64,000 nucleotides of DNA from Kordiimonas marina (GCF_023006325.1 NZ_JAINDF010000004.1:372001-436000), one strand, 5' to 3'; positions 7,826-17,460 are shown, counted from the stretch's first letter. The notes: generated by a model not told the origin, from the sequence alone. Translations and numbers: made by a program.

Positions 7826-10186
7826 CTAGAAGGTCATATCCGCGTTTGTAAGGTCCGTCAGCGAGAGCCCCTGCAGGAAGATACTTTCGTTGTTTCCTAG
7901 GTCGATCAGCACCCCGGCCACGCCAGCCTGGGTGGTTTCGCTGGCCGCCGCTTCCACATCGGCCAGGCTGGTGAAGCCGCTGACGTTCCAGCTGAAGTTA
8001 AGATGGTCTTCATCGACATTGAAATCGGTAATGGTGTCGTTGCCGACTGTAGTGCCGAAGATGAAGGTATCTGCGCCAGCACCGCCCGTGAGCGTATCGT
8101 TCCCTGCGCCCCCCCAGAGGGTATCGTTCCCTGTGCCGCCATCGACGCTATCGTTGCCGGCACCATTGTAAAGAAGGTCATTCCCTGTGCCGCCGGTAAG
8201 GACATCATCGCCCGTGCCGCCAAAAAGCGTGTCGCTGCCGGCGCCGCCCCACAGGGTGTCATTACCGTCACCACCGCCCATGCGGTCACCCATATCCGAC
8301 GCGCTCATATGGTCATCGCCGCCACGGCCCCACAGGGAGTTGCTGTCTACGCTATTACTGCCCTGAAGCGTGTCCTGTCCGCTGCCGCCAGTCGCGGTCT
8401 GTTGTTCGTTTACGTTCCCGACATTGAATTTGACGAAGGCCGAGCCCATGAGACCACTGGTGTCGGAAGATGAGACCTGCAGGGTCACCTGATGCTCGCT
8501 CTCATAATCAAGCGAAACACCGTCCTTGAGCCATAGCTCATCACCCTTGATGACGAAGCGGCTGTCATCGGTGGAAAAGGTAACCGCGCTGCCTTCCGGG
8601 TCGGTCGCGGAGAGCGTACCAACGAAGGCGCCTGGGTCGTTTTCCTCAACACCGTCCGTAGTCAGGTGCGGCGCTGAAGGCGGCAGGTTATTGCCCGTGA
8701 TGTCGATGTGGGCTGTGCTTTGCGCGGTATTGTGGGCATCGGCAACCGAAACCGTCAAGCCCGCCACATCATTGCCCCTGAGGTCAGTGGCGCCGAGATA
8801 CTGGATCACGGTCTTGTCACTGAGATAAGTTTGAATTTGGCTGGCGGTTCCGACCAGCGTGATCTGGGTTGCGCTAACAAGCGTTTCCGTCACGCTGCTG
8901 GCTGCGCCATCAGCAACCGAAGTGAATGTGCCGCTGTCGATGTTCAAGGTCACCGTCAGGGTATCATTTTCAGTGTCGTTCAGGGCAAGGGTACTGAGGT
9001 CAAAATCGGAAACCGTGTTCTCGGTCACGGTAATGTCCGACGGAATCGTATTGATCGTCGGGGCGGCGTTCGGGGTCGCCACAATGATATTGTCGATGAT
9101 CGGCGTTGCCGCGCTTGAGTAGACAAGCTCGACCTTATCCACATCGCTATAATTATTCGCAAATGTAATGTCGCCATAAGGCTGCGCGCTGCCGCCGCCG
9201 CTGTCACCGCCATAGGTGTAGGTGATGCCGTTCGACGTGCTCGATGTATTGAGGTCGATGATGGCCGAGCCCAGGTTGGTCGTGCCGTTATAGAGCGTGA
9301 TCGTCACGCTCGTGCTGTAACCGGCCAGGTTGTTACCCAACTGGAAGGACACGAGCTGGAAATGGTCGCCATCCGATTGCTCGAAATCGAAGGACGTATT
9401 GTTCGAGGTCAGACCGTTATAGTTGAGGAAGATGATCCGATCGCCCGCCCCGTCGTTCGACAAGCCGTTGGTGAAGGTGCCGCCGTTCGCGTTACCGGCG
9501 ATGGCGATCTGCGCGTCCGTGCCCTGGTGGAAGTTCCAGTCCACCGTGCTGTCATTGTTGAAATGGTCGGTGTTGGAGACGATCTGCGCCGTTATGCTGT
9601 CGAAATCTTCGTTCGCTGCCGGCAAGGTGTGCGGATAGGCGGCCATAGCGCGCCCGGAGAACGGCGACTTCGTGCCGATATCCCAGGTGCCACCTGCGGC
9701 ACGGGCGCCAACAGGTTGGCTGCTGGCAAAAACCCGCGCGCCGGTCAGCGCGCCAAGGGCATCGGTGAAGGCCTGTCCGAGGGATGAGGCCCCCGCGGAA
9801 CACGCCCACAGGGCCAGCCGCGACCCGGCGCCCATAAGGCCTGCCAGCGCATCGGCGATCGGCCCGCCCTTCTGAAGCGCAGCCGCATCGATCCGCTCGC
9901 CGCCCAGCGTGATGGCACCCGGCTCACCGTGAGTCAGGATATGGAGGCTGCCGACCGGGGCGCGGGCGCCAAGTTTGGCGGCCAGACCGGCCAGGCCCGA
10001 GGGCTCTGCAACGATTACATCGACGGCATCGGAAAGTCCCGCCAGCAGGATATCCCTGTCTTCGACGGACGAATCAACAACCAGCAGCGCGCGATCTGTC
10101 ATATCTTCCTTGAGGTTCCGCACAGTGTTGCCTTCAGTAAAAACCTCGGTACCTGCAATAGAAGTAGCGTTAAAGCCGCCGGACAT
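7826..10186 (-). CDS. Secreted DUF4347 / cadherin-like / RTX calcium-binding protein
   Basis: I choose ATG 10186 (GGGAG 7 nt upstream), giving 786 residues; the longer frame from 10219 lacks a ribosome site. The N-terminal part (about 30-190) matches DUF4347, with [10 protein letters not shown] (His about 84) and [10 protein letters not shown] (Cys about 129). The middle is Thr/Asp/Asn-rich beta-sandwich, with an Ig/cadherin-like segment around [20 protein letters not shown]. Residues about 600-710 are glycine-rich RTX nonapeptides of the GG-GNDTLxGGxGxD type, followed by a C-terminal type I secretion-like end. There is no N-terminal signal peptide, which fits type I export. No HlyB/D/TolC set adjoins it. 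It is probably an adhesin or surface protein. Confidence 0.85.
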   Translation of the reverse strand: MSGGFNATSIAGTEVFTEGNTVRNLKEDMTDRALLVVDSSVEDRDILLAGLSDAVDVIVAEPSGLAGLAAKLGARAPVGSLHILTHGEPGAITLGGERIDAAALQKGGPIADALAGLMGAGSRLALWACSAGASSLGQAFTDALGALTGARVFASSQPVGARAAGGTWDIGTKSPFSGRAMAAYPHTLPAANEDFDSITAQIVSNTDHFNNDSTVDWNFHQGTDAQIAIAGNANGGTFTNGLSNDGAGDRIIFLNYNGLTSNNTSFDFEQSDGDHFQLVSFQLGNNLAGYSTSVTITLYNGTTNLGSAIIDLNTSSTSNGITYTYGGDSGGGSAQPYGDITFANNYSDVDKVELVYSSAATPIIDNIIVATPNAAPTINTIPSDITVTENTVSDFDLSTLALNDTENDTLTVTLNIDSGTFTSVADGAASSVTETLVSATQITLVGTASQIQTYLSDKTVIQYLGATDLRGNDVAGLTVSVADAHNTAQSTAHIDITGNNLPPSAPHLTTDGVEENDPGAFVGTLSATDPEGSAVTFSTDDSRFVIKGDELWLKDGVSLDYESEHQVTLQVSSSDTSGLMGSAFVKFNVGNVNEQQTATGGSGQDTLQGSNSVDSNSLWGRGGDDHMSASDMGDRMGGGDGNDTLWGGAGSDTLFGGTGDDVLTGGTGNDLLYNGAGNDSVDGGTGNDTLWGGAGNDTLTGGAGADTFIFGTTVGNDTITDFNVDEDHLNFSWNVSGFTSLADVEAAASETTQAGVAGVLIDLGNNESIFLQGLSLTDLTNADMTF

Positions 10187-10588
10187 AATATGGCTCCCGT
10201 CCTCTGAAAGACTGAACATATGCTTATGTGGGGATGCCTAAATGGCGACAAGCATAATCATTCATTCTTTTGTTCGCGTTAGTCTCGAATACATATTTAG
10301 CTTCTGGTGTCCATTTGACCACAAAAGCAGAAGAATACTAGCAACATCAAGGTCCTGGTGGCCATGGCCACCCCATTTCACTTGCGTGATATGCTATCAC
10401 GATCAGGAAAGGGCTCCATCATAAAATTCCAATGAGATAAACCTTTGGACGGGGACAATTCTATTCCGCACGCCCGAAAAGTAAGCTTGGAACCAAAGTA
10501 TCATGGGAGACTAGTGTGCCTCCCCGGAAACGGACTGGCCTTTTCCCAGGCGGGGCCAACGCGCTGAAATTACCGCGTTCCAGAAACC
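10187..10588. other. Intergenic region with two strong palindromes
   Basis: No gene is apparent in this stretch of about 400 bp. It contains GGTGGCCATGGCCACC (10357-10372, perfect 16-bp palindrome) and CGTGATA-TGC-TATCACG (10385-10401, perfect 7-bp arms). Both lie about 170-215 bp upstream of the RTX gene start and about 190-230 bp beyond the end of the ParB-like gene. They may be operator sites for the RTX gene; no regulator gene is adjacent. Confidence 0.5.
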
Positions 10589-10837
10589 TCAGAACTTAGG
10601 GGCCTGGACGATATAGGCGTCGATTTCCTTTTCACCCAGGATCTTGCTGGCTTCAAGGCGGTGAACACCTTCAACCAGAACGAAGCGGCCTTTGCCCTTG
10701 CGTACTTTTATCGGTTTCTGTTGCTCGCCGTTGAGCATCTTCTCGGTGACCGCATCCACTTGGCTTTGATCCAGCTCCTTACGCCGGGCCGTTGGGATGT
10801 AAATCTCATCAATTTCTACAGACACTATTTTTAACAT
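10589..10837 (-). CDS. Small ParB/Srx-fold protein
   Basis: The protein has 82 residues and only a ParB N-terminal (ParB/sulfiredoxin-fold) domain: an N-terminal strand VEIDEIYIP, a helix with DAVTEKML, then KPIKVRKGKGRFVLVEGVHRLEASKILGEKEIDAYIV as the GxHRLxA core. It has no helix-turn-helix or dimer domain, so it is not a partition ParB. Families with this stand-alone fold include DNA-binding and nucleotide-hydrolysing proteins; the role here is unknown. GGAG lies 7 nt before the ATG. It is on the same strand as the downstream-numbered dehydrogenase-like gene, 75 bp apart, so co-transcription is possible. Confidence 0.75.
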   Translation of the reverse strand: MLKIVSVEIDEIYIPTARRKELDQSQVDAVTEKMLNGEQQKPIKVRKGKGRFVLVEGVHRLEASKILGEKEIDAYIVQAPKF

Positions 10838-10912
10838 TCCCTGGCTCCATCTCAGTGCGCAAGTAAGCTCTGCCCTACGGGTATCCTCGTGACAAGGTAT
10901 CGCCTTTTCAGA

Positions 10913-12058
10913 TCAGGCCAGCGGTGCGTGTGGGTAGTCCGTGTGGCGTTTCTGGAATGACAGGATATGCGGTTTCACAATAACGCCAGCATCAATGTTT
11001 ATTGCACGCCTGATTGTTTCATTCTTTTGCCACCCCGCACGTCCATCAACCACAGACGGCAAATGCACGATGAGGGCAGCGGAAATTGAACGAGACGCGC
11101 TTTCCCAGAGATAGCTTGGGGTATGATCAACGGCGTAATAATCCGTATCGCCAACCTTGAACATGGGGTCCTTAAAGCTTGTCGGTTTGGCGAAATAGAA
11201 GCCCATGCCTTCATCGCAGCTCACGTCAATAATGAGGCTGCCGGGCTTCAGACACTCTTTTTCCGCTTCGATGACAAAATCAACGGGGTGATCCGGATTT
11301 TGCAGGTTACCGTTAACGATAATGTCTGCCTCGCTTATCAGCTCGGACAACGCACGCTCACTGCCGTCATGTTCAACGACAATCATCCTTGCTTCACCCT
11401 CTTCGCCGCGGCGAAGGCGCGCATAATGGCAATCCAGCACTTCTTCCCTTACTTCGTGATCAGGGCGCTGAATACAAACTGTGATATCCCGGAACCCGTG
11501 CGCCTTGAGGGCATAGATTGCGCCGCGGCTGACGGCCCCAAAACCCAGGACAATCGTCTTGCGCTGGTTTCCATAGTGCCCGTCAATCCCTTTCAGGCGC
11601 AGGGCATGCAACACCGCACAATATCCTGCCATTTCGTTATTCTTGTAGAAAGTATGGCGGCCAATTTGCCCCGAAGGACCCCAGACATACATATCTTCAA
11701 AAGCAATGAGCGTCAGCTTTCTGTCTATCGCGGCCTGGGTTATGGCGCGCTGCTGGGCACAGTGGGGATATCCCCATAAATTTCCTCCTTCAGGGAGGTC
11801 CTCCAGGTCGGCCAGGGTGGGTTTTGCAATAATGACATTCCCTAACTCCGCCAACAGGTACTGCCGCGAAGCAACGCCCCCTGTCTGCGCGGCTATTTCC
11901 GCGTCCGAGACACCAAAGGGAGCCCCGTACCCTTCTTCAAAAATCAGCTGCTTTCGATAGTCTTCAGATAGTCGTGGGAAATGATCCGGATGAATTGGAA
12001 CACGCTGCTCAGCAACCTTCTTGGAGGTTCCGATAACCCCCAAAGTTAGCTTTTTCAT
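10913..12058 (-). CDS. Alanine dehydrogenase/PNT-family oxidoreductase, N5-(carboxyethyl)ornithine synthase-like
   Basis: ATG 12058 (AGGAA a few bases upstream) gives 381 residues. The N-terminal catalytic domain has LGVIGTSKK, then EQRVPIHPDHF, the RxPxxP-type start of AlaDH/PNT enzymes. A Rossmann domain (IVLGFGAVSRGAIYALKAHGF) follows at about 190-210. Late motifs DVSCDEGMGFYFAKPT and YYAVDHTPSYLWESAS parallel the alanine dehydrogenase end. The whole pattern is closer to N5-(carboxyethyl)ornithine synthase and saccharopine-dehydrogenase-like members than to true alanine dehydrogenase. Such enzymes reductively couple an amino acid and an oxo acid with NAD(P)H. Substrate assignment is inference. 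Confidence 0.75.
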   Translation of the reverse strand: MKKLTLGVIGTSKKVAEQRVPIHPDHFPRLSEDYRKQLIFEEGYGAPFGVSDAEIAAQTGGVASRQYLLAELGNVIIAKPTLADLEDLPEGGNLWGYPHCAQQRAITQAAIDRKLTLIAFEDMYVWGPSGQIGRHTFYKNNEMAGYCAVLHALRLKGIDGHYGNQRKTIVLGFGAVSRGAIYALKAHGFRDITVCIQRPDHEVREEVLDCHYARLRRGEEGEARMIVVEHDGSERALSELISEADIIVNGNLQNPDHPVDFVIEAEKECLKPGSLIIDVSCDEGMGFYFAKPTSFKDPMFKVGDTDYYAVDHTPSYLWESASRSISAALIVHLPSVVDGRAGWQKNETIRRAINIDAGVIVKPHILSFQKRHTDYPHAPLA

Positions 12059-12400
12059 GGTCTTTCCTTTGTTCCCGAGTGGCATGCACAGTGTAACCGC
12101 TGCGCTCGTAGCGACAGCCCGGGCGACACATCGAATAGCCCCAAGTCTCACAGACACCCTAGGCTTTCAAATTTTTCTACTGTTCGAACTTGGTGGGAAA
12201 CAGCATTCCATTGTTACCATGCTTGCGTGTCGGGATGTGAAAAAACTCGATATGATCAAAGGGGGTCTCGCCGAGCCCCTGTGCGGTCCGTGCCTGACAG
12301 GTCCGTCGCCACACGCGGTTTAAGCAATAAACAATCCTGACGTGTGCAATTTCACGAATAGCTGGATGCAGACCATAGCATTTCCGCCATTTCCATAGAG
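12059..12400. other. Intergenic region at left flank of the mobile element
   Basis: No convincing gene is present. It contains the promoter region of the minus-strand dehydrogenase-like gene and, at 12350-12370, a diverged copy of the element end repeat (TTTCACGAATAGCTGG). Just before the proposed left end lies TAGAG (12396-12400), also found beside the right end at 35939-35943. Confidence 0.55.
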
Positions 12401-12403
12401 CCA

Positions 12404-12479
12404 TTCTCAGAAATAGACCGACTTTTTCTCAGAAAAAACTGGAAATTTGTAAAGATTCTCAAAAATAGCTGGAAATTTG
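12404..12479 (+). repeat. Left-end TnsB-site-like repeats
   Basis: Three copies read inward on the plus strand: 12404-12420 (TTCTCAGAAATAGACCG, partial), 12426-12449 (TTCTCAGAAAAAACTGG then AAATTTG) and 12456-12479 (TTCTCAAAAATAGCTGG then AAATTTG). Spacings are 22 and 30 bp. Irregular spacing and imperfect units are typical of TnsB binding-site arrays and not of CRISPR. Confidence 0.75.
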
Positions 12480-12723
12480 CCCTGGGTTGCCCCCGCGAAT
12501 TTGCCGGACAACTTTTTAGAAGTTGCCCCCCGTATCCACACAAGAGAGAGATTTGCGCCCTGTCCATTGTGCTTTCAACAGGCACAGCCCTGAGGCCGGG
12601 TTTGCTCTCAACCCCGTTTCGCCCTATGCTGGCGACCAAGCTGCCCGACACTTTGGGCCACTGCGGCCTGGCTAGCATCGGCTTACGCACCATACCATGG
12701 CGTATTGCCAGCAGGGAGCCGCA

Positions 12724-14049
12724 ATGACCGACCGAAACACCGACGACCTCCCGCATGAATTGGCTGACTGGATAACGAAGCCATTTGCACGCTTCCTGAA
12801 GATCGAAGCCGCGGCGGGGGGGCTACTGCTTCTTGCCGTGCTATTGGCCCTGACCCTGGCAAACTCGTCTTGGTCGATGCCATTCCTAAGATTCTGGGAG
12901 ACTCCGGTCGGCTTCCATTTCGGCGCGCTGGAGTTCAGCCGTTCTCTGCGGCATTGGATCAATGATGGGCTGATGACTTTCTTCTTCTTCGTAATATCGC
13001 TTGAGCTCAAGCGCGAGAGCGTCCTCGGCGAGTTGCGGAATATACGAACGGCAGCCCTTCCTTTCGTGGCCGCCCTGGGCGGCATGATCGTTCCGGTGTC
13101 CGTCTATCTGGCCCTGATGGTTGGACAACCGGGCATGCACGGATGGGGATCGGTGATGGCGACCGACACAGCATTCGTGATCGGTTGTCTTGCGCTGTTC
13201 GGCTCCCGGGTTCCAGCAGCATTACGCCTGTTTCTGTTGTCGCTCGCAATCTTCGACGACGTCGGGGCAATCTTGGTGGTGGCGATCGGCTATGGCGATG
13301 GGTTGAACTGGCTGGCGCTCGGGCTGGGCGCACTGGGGCTTGGTGCAGTCGCCGGCATTGCACGCCTCGGAATACGAAGCCTTTCGGTCTATTTCGGCCT
13401 GGGAGCCTTTGTCTGGCTGTGCTTTGACGCCTCCGGCATCCACGCCACCATCGCCGGTGTCATCCTTGGGTTGATGACGCCAACACGCATATGGCTCAGC
13501 GACACGCGCCTGCGGGTGATCCTGGGCCGCGTGCTGGCCTATCCGGGGGGCGAGAGCCCCGATACGGCGGACCGGGACGAGCTCAAAAAGGCAGGCAGGG
13601 CGGTCAGGGAATCGCTCTCGCCGTTGGAACGTCTGGAAATGATGCTGCACCCATGGGTGGCTTTCATCGTGATGCCCCTCTTCGCCCTAGCCAACGCCGG
13701 TGTCGTGATCACGGAGGCTGGGCTCAGTCAGCCGGTCTCTCTGGCGATCTTCGCGGGCCTGGTCCTGGGTAAGCCAATTGGTGTTTTCAGCTTCAGTTGG
13801 CTTGCCGTGCGCCTCAAGCTGGCCACCCGGGCAGGCACATTGAGTTGGCCCATCCTGGCCGCCGGAGCCTTCCTGACCGGTATCGGCTTCACCATGTCGC
13901 TGTTCATCGCCGAACTTGCCTATGCCCGGACCATGCTCGACCCGGCCAAGCTCGGCATTCTCACCGGCTCCGTCTGTTCTGCGGCAATCGGGCTATTGAC
14001 GCTCGCCTGGGTGACCCGGCGGAAAAGAGCCGCTCCAGACCTGGAATAG
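12724..14049 (+). CDS. nhaA: Na+/H+ antiporter NhaA
   Basis: ATG 12724 has GGGAG 5 nt upstream; an earlier in-frame ATG at 12697 lacks one. The protein is 441 residues, slightly above the usual 390-ish, with an N-terminal tail. About 12 membrane helices are visible. The functional aspartates are in ATDTAFVIG (equivalent to D133 of Escherichia coli NhaA) and FDDVGAI (equivalents of D163/D164, the ion-binding pair). It exchanges sodium for protons at the inner membrane under alkaline or sodium stress. It is the first cargo gene inside the left end of the Tn7-like element. A 3' fragment of a close relative is repeated at 18419-18486. Confidence 0.95.
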   Translation: MTDRNTDDLPHELADWITKPFARFLKIEAAAGGLLLLAVLLALTLANSSWSMPFLRFWETPVGFHFGALEFSRSLRHWINDGLMTFFFFVISLELKRESVLGELRNIRTAALPFVAALGGMIVPVSVYLALMVGQPGMHGWGSVMATDTAFVIGCLALFGSRVPAALRLFLLSLAIFDDVGAILVVAIGYGDGLNWLALGLGALGLGAVAGIARLGIRSLSVYFGLGAFVWLCFDASGIHATIAGVILGLMTPTRIWLSDTRLRVILGRVLAYPGGESPDTADRDELKKAGRAVRESLSPLERLEMMLHPWVAFIVMPLFALANAGVVITEAGLSQPVSLAIFAGLVLGKPIGVFSFSWLAVRLKLATRAGTLSWPILAAGAFLTGIGFTMSLFIAELAYARTMLDPAKLGILTGSVCSAAIGLLTLAWVTRRKRAAPDLE

Positions 14050-14219
14050 CGAATGACCGGCCTTTGCCCGCCATAAACCCTATAAGGCATGCGTTGTGAA
14101 GCCTTGCCGAGGATGTATCGACGACCTTTTGCCGGCGCATATGGATGAACCCTCCTGACAAGACTGTCTCCGGCAACTGCAAGCTTTACATGACGCTCTT
14201 TGGATGCGTAGCTTGCCGT

Positions 14220-16001
14220 ATGTCGACGGATCAAATCGGTCTCTTCATGGTGCTTGCCGGTGTCTTCGTGTTTTTTGCGTGGGGACGGTGGCGCTATGAC
14301 ATTGTGGCATTCGCGGCCCTTATGGTCTGCGTGCTGATTGGTATCGTGCCCTCCGACACCGCCTTCACCGGGTTTTCTCACCCGGCGGTGATCACGGTAG
14401 CGGCTGTGCTGATAGTCAGCAAAGGCCTGGCCAACTCGGGCGCAATTGACCGCGTCGCTCATATCGTGGTGCCCCCTCTTAAAAACCTCGCCGCGCAAAT
14501 CGGCGTCATGTCGGGTTTTGCGGCCGTGCTGTCTGCCGTGATGAACAACGTAGCAGCGCTTGCGCTTCTGATGCCCGCGTCCATCGAAAGCGCCAAAAGA
14601 GCCGGCCGGTCGCCAGCGCTATTGTTGATGCCCCTGTCTTTTGGCTCCATCCTGGGCGGCCTGATCACCCTGATCGGCACGCCGCCCAATATCGTGATCG
14701 GCAATTACCGTAGCGACGTGTTAGGGGCGCCGTTTTCGATGTTTGACTTTGCTCCGGTCGGGCTTGCGGTGGCCGCGGTGGGCATTGCTTACCTGGCGCT
14801 TGCCGGCTGGCGGCTTCTTCCCAAGGAAAGACAGGCCAAATCCGCACCCGAAGAGCTGTTTGATATCGATGCCTATATGGCCGAAGTGCGGGTGCCGGCG
14901 GGATCATCCGCCGCCGGAAAATCTCTGGTGCAGCTCGAAAAAGTCGCCGAATCCTGCGACCTCAGTATCGCGGGTATTGTGCGCAATCACAAACCGATGC
15001 TGCGTGTGCCCAGGTCCACCGAGATTCTGGCAAATGATATCCTGCTGCTTGAAACCGGCCCCAAGGAACTGGACACATTCGTCCACAAGCTTGGGCTGGA
15101 AACCATAGGCAGCGCCGATAAAGACAAGGGTCTGTTTGCATCTGACGATGTGGTGCTGGCTGAGGCTGTGATCTCAGCCGACAGCCGCCTGATCGGCCGC
15201 GAAAGTGGCGAGCTGCGGCTAAGATCCCGTTATGGCCTCAATCTTCTGGGGGTTTCGCGCCAGGGTCAGGCCATCCGCAAACGGCTGCATAAGCTTGTCT
15301 TCCGGTCGGGCGACGTTTTGCTGCTTCAGGGTGACGCTGACGGGATCGCAGACACCATGGCTCGGCTTCGGATACTGCCGCTGGCGGAACGTGGCTTCCT
15401 GATGGGGAAACGGAACCAGGCATGGATTGCCGCAAGCCTGCTGGCGGGTGCTGTGGCGCTCGCCGGGCTGGGTGTGGTCGGCTTGACGGTTGCGCTGGCG
15501 CTCGCGGCTCTTGGTATGGTGCTGTTTTCGGTTGTCCCGCTCAGGGATCTTTATGACGCGATTGACTGGCCGGTGATTGTGCTGGTTGCCGCGATGATCC
15601 CGATTGGAGGCGCCCTGGAGACCACCGGCGCCACAGCTTTGATTACCGAAAGCATCCTGCGCCTGTCAGGTTCTCATTCCCCGGCCTTCATTCTGATGCT
15701 GTTGTTCATTGCGACCATGACACTGTCCGACCTGATGAATAATGTCGCGACAGCGGTGATGATGGCGCCTATCGGCACCGGTCTTGCGCAGGCGCTGGGC
15801 GCAAACCCGGACAGTTTTCTGATGGCTGTTGCGGTGGGTTCATCCTGCGCTTTCCTGACCCCGATCGGGCACAAGAATAATGCGCTTGTCATGGGGCCGG
15901 GCGGTTATCACTTTGGCGACTATTGGCGTGTCGGACTGCCACTTGAACTGTTGATTATTGCGGTTGCCATGCCAATGATCCTTTGGGTCTGGCCGTTGTA
16001 G
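14220..16001 (+). CDS. SLC13/DASS-type transporter with TrkA-C (RCK_C) domains
   Basis: From ATG 14220 the protein is 593 residues; in-frame ATGs at 14145 and 14190 are alternatives and no start has a strong ribosome site. The N-terminal half is hydrophobic with the family motif SGFAAVLSAVMNNVAALALLMP and the re-entrant GTPPNIVIGNY. Two soluble TrkA-C domains (about 205-395) follow, then a second membrane half with DLMNNVATAVMMAP and SSCAFLTPIGHKNNALVMGPG. This is the architecture of citrate/sulfate/dicarboxylate-type sodium symporters with regulatory RCK-C inserts. The substrate is unknown. It lies 170 bp after nhaA on the same strand, so sodium coupling within one stress module is plausible. 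Confidence 0.88.
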   Translation: MSTDQIGLFMVLAGVFVFFAWGRWRYDIVAFAALMVCVLIGIVPSDTAFTGFSHPAVITVAAVLIVSKGLANSGAIDRVAHIVVPPLKNLAAQIGVMSGFAAVLSAVMNNVAALALLMPASIESAKRAGRSPALLLMPLSFGSILGGLITLIGTPPNIVIGNYRSDVLGAPFSMFDFAPVGLAVAAVGIAYLALAGWRLLPKERQAKSAPEELFDIDAYMAEVRVPAGSSAAGKSLVQLEKVAESCDLSIAGIVRNHKPMLRVPRSTEILANDILLLETGPKELDTFVHKLGLETIGSADKDKGLFASDDVVLAEAVISADSRLIGRESGELRLRSRYGLNLLGVSRQGQAIRKRLHKLVFRSGDVLLLQGDADGIADTMARLRILPLAERGFLMGKRNQAWIAASLLAGAVALAGLGVVGLTVALALAALGMVLFSVVPLRDLYDAIDWPVIVLVAAMIPIGGALETTGATALITESILRLSGSHSPAFILMLLFIATMTLSDLMNNVATAVMMAPIGTGLAQALGANPDSFLMAVAVGSSCAFLTPIGHKNNALVMGPGGYHFGDYWRVGLPLELLIIAVAMPMILWVWPL

Positions 16002-16244
16002 GGCGATGGCCTCATAACAATTTCCGTTGATGAGAACAGGCATGACTGTTCTCTGAGGCCGGCGGCATGATTTTCCGTGAACGCCTGAGTTTCCTGTCCG
16101 TTTTTGTAGCTTGACGCCCCAATCAATGGTGTCATCGCGGGACTGGCCTCATGACGTCTCGCGTTCCGTTATTGGTAATCCTGAACGATGATCCCCATAT
16201 CTATGAATGCGGCAAATCCTTGTCGCTTTTTGAAAGGACATGTC

Positions 16245-16511
16245 ATGTCCAAAAAGACGCTTCCCGAAAAACATACCAGCCCTATCGTAGAAGCTGGCAC
16301 CGGCAAAACCGCTGCCGACCTGGTTGCAGGCAGCTCGCAACGACCCAGCCAGCCGGACATGGCGATGATGGCACAGTATGGCATCAAGCGCGTGCCGGTT
16401 GACTATTTCCATGTTGGCGCCTTCCGGTACACCAGCCTGGCCGATGCCGTGGCACAGGCGAAACGCATGGCCATAGGGGCTGCCCAAGAGAGGTGCGAGG
16501 AGCACCTCTGA
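16245..16511 (+). CDS. Hypothetical small protein (88 aa)
   Basis: ATG 16245 follows AAAGGA by about 6 nt, better than the longer frame from 16188. The protein begins MSKKTLPEKHTSPIVEAGTG and is hydrophilic, with a central AMMAQYGIKRVPVDYFHVGAFRYTSL segment and an Ala-rich C-terminal helix (ADAVAQAKRMAIG). There is no signal peptide or membrane segment. I recognise no family. The clear ribosome site and GC-rich codon use support a real gene within the left cargo block. Confidence 0.6.
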   Translation: MSKKTLPEKHTSPIVEAGTGKTAADLVAGSSQRPSQPDMAMMAQYGIKRVPVDYFHVGAFRYTSLADAVAQAKRMAIGAAQERCEEHL

Positions 16512-16794
16512 TCTGCGATCCGAAAAGGATCGCATTTTCGCCTCTATCCTCCTGTCTTTCGCTCAAATTGCCGTGCTGGCGATGACGCAGGCGCTTGGCT
16601 TAAGAGAGAACAGCCAAAGACCATGGTAATGTACGACGGGTCGATATCTCTAATCACGAAAAAATAGATTATTTAAAACATAGCGATAGATATAGTATAT
16701 ATATCATGTTTATTTGTATCATTGAAATAAATGCAAAAAACACCATATATATTAAACGATATAATAACTTTATTTATAAAAGAAAGATCGAAAA
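16512..16794. promoter_or_regulatory. AT-rich intergenic segment, probable promoter region
   Basis: About 16650-16790 is very AT-rich within GC-rich surroundings (runs such as AGTATATATATCATG and ATAATAACTTTATTTATAAA). It immediately precedes the 58-aa/139-aa gene pair. This is a likely strong promoter or silencer-binding stretch. No gene is seen in it. Confidence 0.5.
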
Positions 16795-16971
16795 ATGACC
16801 TATAAAGACCTGTTCAAAAACAAGGAATCCAAGAAAGCCCCCTCATCCTCGTCGAAGCCGGATACAGATGACAAACAAACCGACAAGATACCGGGCGTGC
16901 CCAAGGTGCCGGCTCAAGAGACGTCGGCTCGGTCCATGCTTTCCCTCCAGTTCGAGGAGTCAAGGATGTGA
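16795..16971 (+). CDS. Hypothetical 58-aa hydrophilic protein
   Basis: ATG 16795 to TGA 16971 encodes MTYKDLFKNKESKKAPSSSS followed by a Lys/Asp/Pro-rich stretch and the end SLQFEESRM. AGAAAGA lies upstream as a weak ribosome site. Its stop overlaps the GTG start of the next gene (GTGA at 16968-16971), so the two are probably translationally coupled, which is the best evidence that this short frame is real. It is low-complexity, with no membrane segment. The function is unknown. Confidence 0.5.
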   Translation: MTYKDLFKNKESKKAPSSSSKPDTDDKQTDKIPGVPKVPAQETSARSMLSLQFEESRM

Positions 16972-17387
16972 CCCGTACGCGTGACGTCGAGATCAATTTC
17001 CGGTATCCCTTCCAAATTCAAGGATACAAGGGCACATTGCCGGCAGGGACCTATCGTCTTGAAGTTGACGAAGAGCATGTCGGCGATTTGCCGTTTCCGG
17101 CCTACAAGCGTACGCAGGTCACCCTGCATCTCAAGGCAGACCCCGCCCGGCCTGGTGTTTCCGAAATGCTGGCCCTGCCACCTCACCTGATTGATGCCGC
17201 CCTGGCGCGGGACCGTCGGCATGGCCATGCGGTCCGGCCTAGGCCCGTTGCAACGGCTCTTGCCGAGGATATCTCAACCAAACGCGCGCTTGAGCGCGGC
17301 GAAGACGAGGGCATGCTCTGGATCAAGGATGCCCCGGGGCAGTCGGAAAAGGATGCTCGCGTTGGGCGAATGTTTCTCGACGACTGA
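16968..17387 (+). CDS. Hypothetical protein (139 aa), coupled to the 58-aa gene
   Basis: It starts at GTG 16968 within the stop of the preceding gene. The first 60 residues look beta-rich (VEINFRYPFQIQGYKGTLPAG, then TYRLEVDEEHVGDLPF), as in a small sandwich domain. The rest is charged and helical, with EDISTKRALERGEDEG. There is no signal peptide. I recognise no family. Together with its 58-aa partner and the Cys-rich repeat protein after it, it forms a same-strand group in the left cargo. Confidence 0.65.
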   Translation: MTRTRDVEINFRYPFQIQGYKGTLPAGTYRLEVDEEHVGDLPFPAYKRTQVTLHLKADPARPGVSEMLALPPHLIDAALARDRRHGHAVRPRPVATALAEDISTKRALERGEDEGMLWIKDAPGQSEKDARVGRMFLDD

Positions 17388-17460
17388 CGTCCTGACATTT
17401 TTGCGGCGGGCAACACCGCCATCGTTCCAAGCCAAGGATGGGTACCGAAAGCAAGCCCTG

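Noticed and set aside
12404-12479. Short repeats considered as a CRISPR remnant
   Set aside because: Units are imperfect, spacing is irregular (22 and 30 bp), there are no cas genes, and the same unit recurs inverted beside the tRNA, as expected for transposon ends.
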